From an uncultured Rhodospirillaceae bacterium (GTDB taxonomy: Bacteria; Pseudomonadota; Alphaproteobacteria; Rhodospirillales; Casp-alpha2), in assembly GCA_913030825.1 (NCBI GenBank), contig CAJWCU010000002.1, positions 124,001 through 188,000 on the forward strand: 64,000 nt of DNA. Reading direction: 5' to 3'. Every line of letters starts with the position of its first letter. Position 1 is the first letter of the stretch. Position numbers and translations under genes: made by a program. The notes beneath the pieces are model-generated. The model was not told where the DNA came from. It saw only the letters and a list, made by a program, of their open reading frames with translations, and did not search any database. Positions 60,031-64,000 of the stretch are shown piece after piece.

Positions 60031-61029
60031 TTACTTGATCTTCATGCCGAGCTTTTCGACCAGGGCATTCATCTTGGAGTAGGAGTGTTCGATGAATTTC
60101 CGGGTCTCTTCCGGCGACATGATGGTCGGGATGGAGCCCAGCTTCTGGGTCATCCGGTTCCAGCTCTTGTCTTCCTTCAGCTTGGCCAGGACGTCGACCC
60201 ACTTCTTGGTGGCTTCTTCGTCCATTTTGGGCGGGCCCACCAGGGCGCTCCAGCCGACCGCGACTTCAAGGCCAGGGTAGCCCAGTTCACGGGCCGTCGG
60301 CACATCGGGGATCGACGCTACACGTTCCGGCATTGTCGTCATCAGGGCGCGCAGCTTGCCGGCCTGGATGTGACCGATCAAGGCCGACAGGTTGGTGCAG
60401 ACGAAATCGACTTCGCCTTTCAGCGCGGCCAAAGCGGCCGGGCCGCCGCCCTTATACGGGACGTGGGTGGCCGCTTTGTTGGCGTTCGGGATACCCGCTT
60501 CGTCGATCAGCATGACCCCCGCGACCTGCAGCAGCGTGCCGACGCCGGCCGAGGAATAGGTGACCTTGCCGGGATTGGCCTTGATCGCGTCAAGCAGGTC
60601 CTTGAGCGACTTGTAAGGCTTTTCCATCGACGTGGCGCAAACGAAGGGGTTCTTTTCCAACAGGCCGAGGATTGTGAATTCCATCGGCTTGTAGGGCAGG
60701 TTCTTCATCGCCGGCGAGACCGCGTGCGTGGCGACGCGCGCCAGCAGCAGGGTGTAGCCGTCTGGGCGAGTCTTGTAGACAAAGGTCGAGCCGACCGTGC
60801 CGCCGGCACCGGCCTTGTTGATGGACAGGACGCCCTGCTGCAGGTAGTTCGGGGCCGAGGCCGCAAGCGTACGCGTCGCCATGTCGGACGCACCGCCCGG
60901 GCCATAGGGGGCAACAATCGTCACCGGCTTTTTCGGATAGCCGTCGGCGACGGCCGCCGTCGACGAAACTGCGAAAGCCGCCGTCAGGGCGAGTGCCCAT
61001 CCCGTTGCCTTCAGTGTAATACCTCTCAT
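60031..61029 (-). CDS. tctC: tripartite tricarboxylate transporter substrate-binding protein TctC/Bug
   Basis: 332 residues. A Sec signal (TGWALALTAAFAVSSTAAVA) precedes the mature start DGYPKKPVTIVAPYGPGGASDMATR, the Bug-family ligand loop. The second loop KAGAGGTVGSTFVYKTRPDGYTLL and YSSAGVGTLLQ are also typical. AAGGAGG lies upstream of the ATG, which overlaps the GntR-type stop by four bases. It captures a carboxylate in the periplasm for TctAB; Bug proteins vary widely in ligand. Confidence 0.92.
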   Translation of the reverse strand: MRGITLKATGWALALTAAFAVSSTAAVADGYPKKPVTIVAPYGPGGASDMATRTLAASAPNYLQQGVLSINKAGAGGTVGSTFVYKTRPDGYTLLLARVATHAVSPAMKNLPYKPMEFTILGLLEKNPFVCATSMEKPYKSLKDLLDAIKANPGKVTYSSAGVGTLLQVAGVMLIDEAGIPNANKAATHVPYKGGGPAALAALKGEVDFVCTNLSALIGHIQAGKLRALMTTMPERVASIPDVPTARELGYPGLEVAVGWSALVGPPKMDEEATKKWVDVLAKLKEDKSWNRMTQKLGSIPTIMSPEETRKFIEHSYSKMNALVEKLGMKIK

Positions 61030-61817
61030 CGTATTTCCTCCTTGTCGCTGAGTGGTTTTAGGTCTGTTTGTGTTTGTTGGTCCCGATTTGGTTCCGGGGG
61101 CAAATCAATGTCAAGACGTACGACGTCTCCCCGGTAAACGAAATCGGCGACATAGATCGCCGTGCCCGCGCCGTCCTGGATGGCGCGATGGAGCAACGCC
61201 ACCGGTGCGCCGAAGCCGATCTGCAGGTTTTCGGCCTGTTCGCGGTCGGCGCCGTCGACCAGCAAGGTCTGGCGCACGCCGGCCATTTCGACGTCGGGCA
61301 TATCCTTCAACACCTGCATCACCAACTCCTCGCGAAACCGATGGGGGGCGCGTCGAAACAGGCGGCTGTCGAGATACAGGCGGACGACCGAGAACGGGTT
61401 TCCGTTCCGCTCGTGGACGCGGCGGATATAGTGATAGCAAGGGGCCGGATCGCCGTCGCCGGCGTTCAGCCGGGGTTGTTCGCCGGACGATTCTTCCAGC
61501 ACTTGGCGCGGCGTCAGTTCCTCGATATTGCGAGCCAGGGAATCCCAATCGGCGCCCAATGGCAGCCAGCGCATGTCCCGGGGGACCGCGCGCACGAATG
61601 TCCCGCGCCCGTGGACGCGTTCCAATAGCCCCTGTTCTTCAAGAGTGCCGATGGCTTGGCGGACCGTCGAAATGCCGACGCCGTATTCGCGCGACAACTG
61701 TTCGATGGAGGCCAATTGGTCGCCGACTTCCCACTGACCGGAATCGACCTTGGCACGCAACGTACTTGCGATCTGGGTGTACAGAGGCACCCCGGCCTGA
61801 CGATTCCTAGTTTGCAC
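61026..61817 (-). CDS. GntR-family regulator with UTRA domain (HutC type)
   Basis: 263 residues from the GTG at 61817 with AGGGGCG upstream. The N-terminal winged helix reads PLYTQIASTLRAKVDSGQWEVGDQLASIEQLSREYGVGISTVRQAIGTLEEQGLLERVHGRGTFV in family terms, and the C-terminal ~150 residues are a UTRA ligand-binding domain (HRAIQDGAGTAIYVADFVYRGD, ending LDIDLPPE). It heads the tct operon and is co-translated with tctC, so it likely represses the operon until the imported acid or a metabolite is present. A candidate operator lies 57 bp upstream. Confidence 0.88.
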   Translation of the reverse strand: MQTRNRQAGVPLYTQIASTLRAKVDSGQWEVGDQLASIEQLSREYGVGISTVRQAIGTLEEQGLLERVHGRGTFVRAVPRDMRWLPLGADWDSLARNIEELTPRQVLEESSGEQPRLNAGDGDPAPCYHYIRRVHERNGNPFSVVRLYLDSRLFRRAPHRFREELVMQVLKDMPDVEMAGVRQTLLVDGADREQAENLQIGFGAPVALLHRAIQDGAGTAIYVADFVYRGDVVRLDIDLPPEPNRDQQTQTDLKPLSDKEEIR

Positions 61818-61873
61818 GGTAAATCGCCCCTCCCAGTGCCGATCCGTATAGTCATCGTCTCATTCGTATTTAC

Positions 61874-61887
61874 GCATGTCAACATGC
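61874..61887. promoter_or_regulatory. palindromic operator candidate upstream of the GntR-type gene
   Basis: GCATGT-CA-ACATGC is a perfect 6-bp inverted repeat with a 2-base centre. The spacing and TGT...ACA core fit the short palindromes bound by GntR/HutC-type dimers. It lies in the 250-bp spacer shared with the divergent recQ gene. Confidence 0.45.
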
Positions 61888-62067
61888 CGACGTGTGCATG
61901 GACCGGGGGTCGGCTGCGCACCTGCGATGACCGGGGCGGCAAACGTGACGGCCCCGATCGCGGAAAACACCTGACATTATCGGCGTTGGGCTTTATCCCG
62001 GAACCATGGGCCGGGCACCATGCTGCCGGGCCGGATTGATCGATTTTGACGGAATGCGCCGAGGCAG

Positions 62068-63894
62068 ATGGACACCGAGATTAACCAGAGACGGGCCGAA
62101 GACCTGCTGCATTCCGTATTCGGGCTGCAGGCGTTTCGCCCGGGGCAGACCGAGATCGTCGGCCGTTTGTTGGATCGCGGCAACACCCTGGTGGTCATGC
62201 CGACGGGGGCGGGCAAGTCGCTTTGTTATCAGATTCCGGCGCTGGTCTTCGACGGTCTGACGATTGTCATCTCGCCCCTGGTTGCCTTGATGGACGATCA
62301 GGTCGCGGCGCTTCGCGCACTCGGCGTCGATGCCGCCTGTATCCATTCCGGGCGCGGCCGCGATGCCAATGTGGCCGATTGGAAACGGGTGCAGAGCGGC
62401 GCCTGCAAGATACTTTATATGTCACCGGAACGCCTGATGACGGATCGCATGCTGGCCGCCCTGCGCAAGATCGGGCCGGAGATGTTCGTCGTCGACGAGG
62501 CCCATTGCATTTCCAAATGGGGCGTCAACTTTCGCCCGGAATATGAAGAACTGACGGCGCTGAAGGAAACCTTTCCCGATGCCGTCTTCTCGGCCTTTAC
62601 CGCGACGGCCGACGCGGCGACCCGCGAAGACATCGCGGGAAAATTATTCGACGGGCGAGGTGAGATCGTCGTCCACGGCTTCGATCGTCCGAACCTGCAT
62701 CTCGCGGTCGAACCGAAAACGGACTGGCGGCGGCAATTGTCGGATTTCGTCGGCGAACGGAAGGGCCAGTCGGGCATCGTCTATTGTTTGTCCCGCCGCC
62801 TGACGGAAGAGGTCAGCGAGTTTCTGTCCGGCAAGGGGTGTCGCGCGCTGCCCTATCACGCCGGACTGGCGCCGGAGATCCGCCGCGACAACCAGGAAAT
62901 CTTCATGGCCGAGGACGGCGTCATCATGGTCGCGACCATTGCCTTCGGCATGGGCATCGACAAACCGGACATCCGCTACGTCTTTCACCTGAACCTGCCG
63001 GGCAGTATGGAAGCCTATTACCAGGAGATCGGCCGCGCCGGGCGCGACGGCGGGCCGTCGGATGTGAAATTGATCTACGGCCTGGACGATATCCGCCTGC
63101 GCCGCCAGTTCATCGACCAGGACGGCGAGAACGCCGACCATCAACGCCGCGAACACAAACGCCTGGATGCCTTGCTCGCCTATTGCGAGGCGACGGCCTG
63201 CCGCCGGGTGACGTTGCTGTCCTATTTCGACGAGGCGACGGAACCCTGCGGAAACTGCGACGTCTGCCTGGACCCGCCGAAACTGATCGATGCGACGGTC
63301 GAAGCGCAGATGTTGTTTTCCGCGGCACTGCGTACCGGCCAGTTTTTCGGTGGCGCGCATCTGATCGACGTTCTGCGCGGTGCCGACACCCAGAAGATCA
63401 GGGAACGCGGACACGACCAATTGCCGACCTTCGGCGTCGGCGCGGACCATCCCAAAACCTATTGGCAGAGCATGATCCGCCAGGCCGTCGCCGGCGGATA
63501 CCTGTCGGTCGATATCGCCGGGTACGGAAGTTTGAAGCTGACCGAAAAAGCCGAGGCCGTGGTCAAGGGACAGGCCGAGTTCATGATCCGCGAGCCGGCG
63601 GCGGGCAAACCGGCGAAGGCGCGGTCGCGGGCCGGGCGCGAGGCCGAGGCCGCGTTCCCGTCCGAACTCGCCGACCTGCTCGGCGATCTCAAGAAACTAC
63701 GCCAGGAATTGGCGAAGGATCGGGGCGTGCCCGCCTATGTGGTTTTTTCCGACGCGACCTTGCGGGAAATGTGCCTGACCCGCCCGGCGACCCTGGACCA
63801 GATGGCCCAGGTCAACGGCGTCGGCCCGAAGAAGCTGGCGGACTACGGCCCGCTGTTTCTCGACCGCCTGTCCGTCGGGCCGGGCGCAGACTAA
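62068..63894 (+). CDS. recQ: RecQ-family ATP-dependent DNA helicase
   Basis: 608 residues, normal for bacterial RecQ. Helicase motifs: FRPGQTEIV (motif 0), Walker A MPTGAGKSLCYQIPAL, DEAHCISKWG (DEAH box plus aromatic loop), SAFTATAD, then YCLSRR, GMGIDKPDIRYVFH and QEIGRAGRDG (motif VI). The RQC zinc site is CEATACRRV with CGNCDVC. A C-terminal HRDC domain (LRQELAKDRGVPAYVVFSDATL, ending GVGPKKLADYG) completes the protein. It unwinds DNA 3-prime to 5-prime in repair and recombination. It is transcribed away from the tct operon and appears monocistronic. Confidence 0.95.
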   Translation: MDTEINQRRAEDLLHSVFGLQAFRPGQTEIVGRLLDRGNTLVVMPTGAGKSLCYQIPALVFDGLTIVISPLVALMDDQVAALRALGVDAACIHSGRGRDANVADWKRVQSGACKILYMSPERLMTDRMLAALRKIGPEMFVVDEAHCISKWGVNFRPEYEELTALKETFPDAVFSAFTATADAATREDIAGKLFDGRGEIVVHGFDRPNLHLAVEPKTDWRRQLSDFVGERKGQSGIVYCLSRRLTEEVSEFLSGKGCRALPYHAGLAPEIRRDNQEIFMAEDGVIMVATIAFGMGIDKPDIRYVFHLNLPGSMEAYYQEIGRAGRDGGPSDVKLIYGLDDIRLRRQFIDQDGENADHQRREHKRLDALLAYCEATACRRVTLLSYFDEATEPCGNCDVCLDPPKLIDATVEAQMLFSAALRTGQFFGGAHLIDVLRGADTQKIRERGHDQLPTFGVGADHPKTYWQSMIRQAVAGGYLSVDIAGYGSLKLTEKAEAVVKGQAEFMIREPAAGKPAKARSRAGREAEAAFPSELADLLGDLKKLRQELAKDRGVPAYVVFSDATLREMCLTRPATLDQMAQVNGVGPKKLADYGPLFLDRLSVGPGAD

Positions 63895-64000
63895 CGTTCC
63901 CAGGCGCCCTGTGAACGCCTTGTTTCCCGTCGGGTCGGCCATCGAATTCCGCGGCTAGGCCGCCGGGCTTTCATCTGCTAAGATCATCTAAAGAGAAATA

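Noticed and set aside
63895-64000. A gene or promoter at the right edge
   Set aside because: No open frame with a ribosome site is visible; a few AT-rich bases at the very end may belong to the promoter of a gene outside the window.

Overview
The window is a GC-rich, tightly packed chromosomal segment. Gene content and order point to an alphaproteobacterium of Rhodospirillales type: several Liv-type and tripartite tricarboxylate transporters, an ScfR-type short-chain-acyl regulator, an SLC5-fused histidine kinase and many 4-bp ATGA gene overlaps. This placement is inference from gene content, since no rRNA or tRNA gene is present. No insertion sequence, phage gene or CRISPR array was seen, and no gap without a gene exceeds 300 bases.

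Layout. 1-5.7 kb: the end of a cysteine-rich repeat protein, an aminotransferase, a cysteine-dioxygenase-like cupin, two unknown proteins around an AT-rich divergent promoter, a small membrane protein/exported protein pair, and a variant NodB-type deacetylase. 5.7-10.6 kb (minus strand): an ScfR-type regulator, a single-domain response regulator, a small two-helix membrane protein and an SLC5-histidine kinase, which looks like an acetate/short-chain acid sensing operon. 10.8-16.0 kb (plus strand): a complete Liv-type ABC importer, divergent from the ScfR gene. 16.1-17.4 kb: a divergent SDR/HxlR pair. 17.4-25.2 kb: a second Liv-type importer bracketed by two different TauD-family dioxygenases, with a divergent LysR regulator.

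25.3-55.4 kb is the most distinctive region. A plus-strand run encodes a seven-helix membrane protein, a PlsC-like acyltransferase and a three-gene polyunsaturated-fatty-acid-type (Pfa) iterative synthase: PfaD enoyl reductase, PfaA (KS-MAT-4xACP-KR-DH) and a large PfaC (KS-CLF-four hot-dog domains-PKS-type DH-acyltransferase). The stop codon of pfaC lies 3 bp from the last stop of a convergent eight-gene minus-strand operon. In transcriptional order that operon encodes a patatin phospholipase fused to an RND periplasmic adaptor, an RND pump, a cNMP-binding/CPBP membrane-protease fusion, a long-chain acyl-CoA synthetase, and three paralogous GNAT-like proteins interleaved with an MFS exporter. 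I infer a lipid synthesis, transfer, turnover and export island. The three GNAT-like paralogues and the patatin-adaptor fusion are the best candidates for undescribed biology.

55.5-61.8 kb (minus strand): an operon of a GntR/UTRA regulator, TctC-TctB-TctA importer, SMP-30 lactonase-like protein and amidase, with perfect hairpins at two gene junctions. 62.1-63.9 kb: RecQ helicase. The last ~100 bases hold no gene that I can see.
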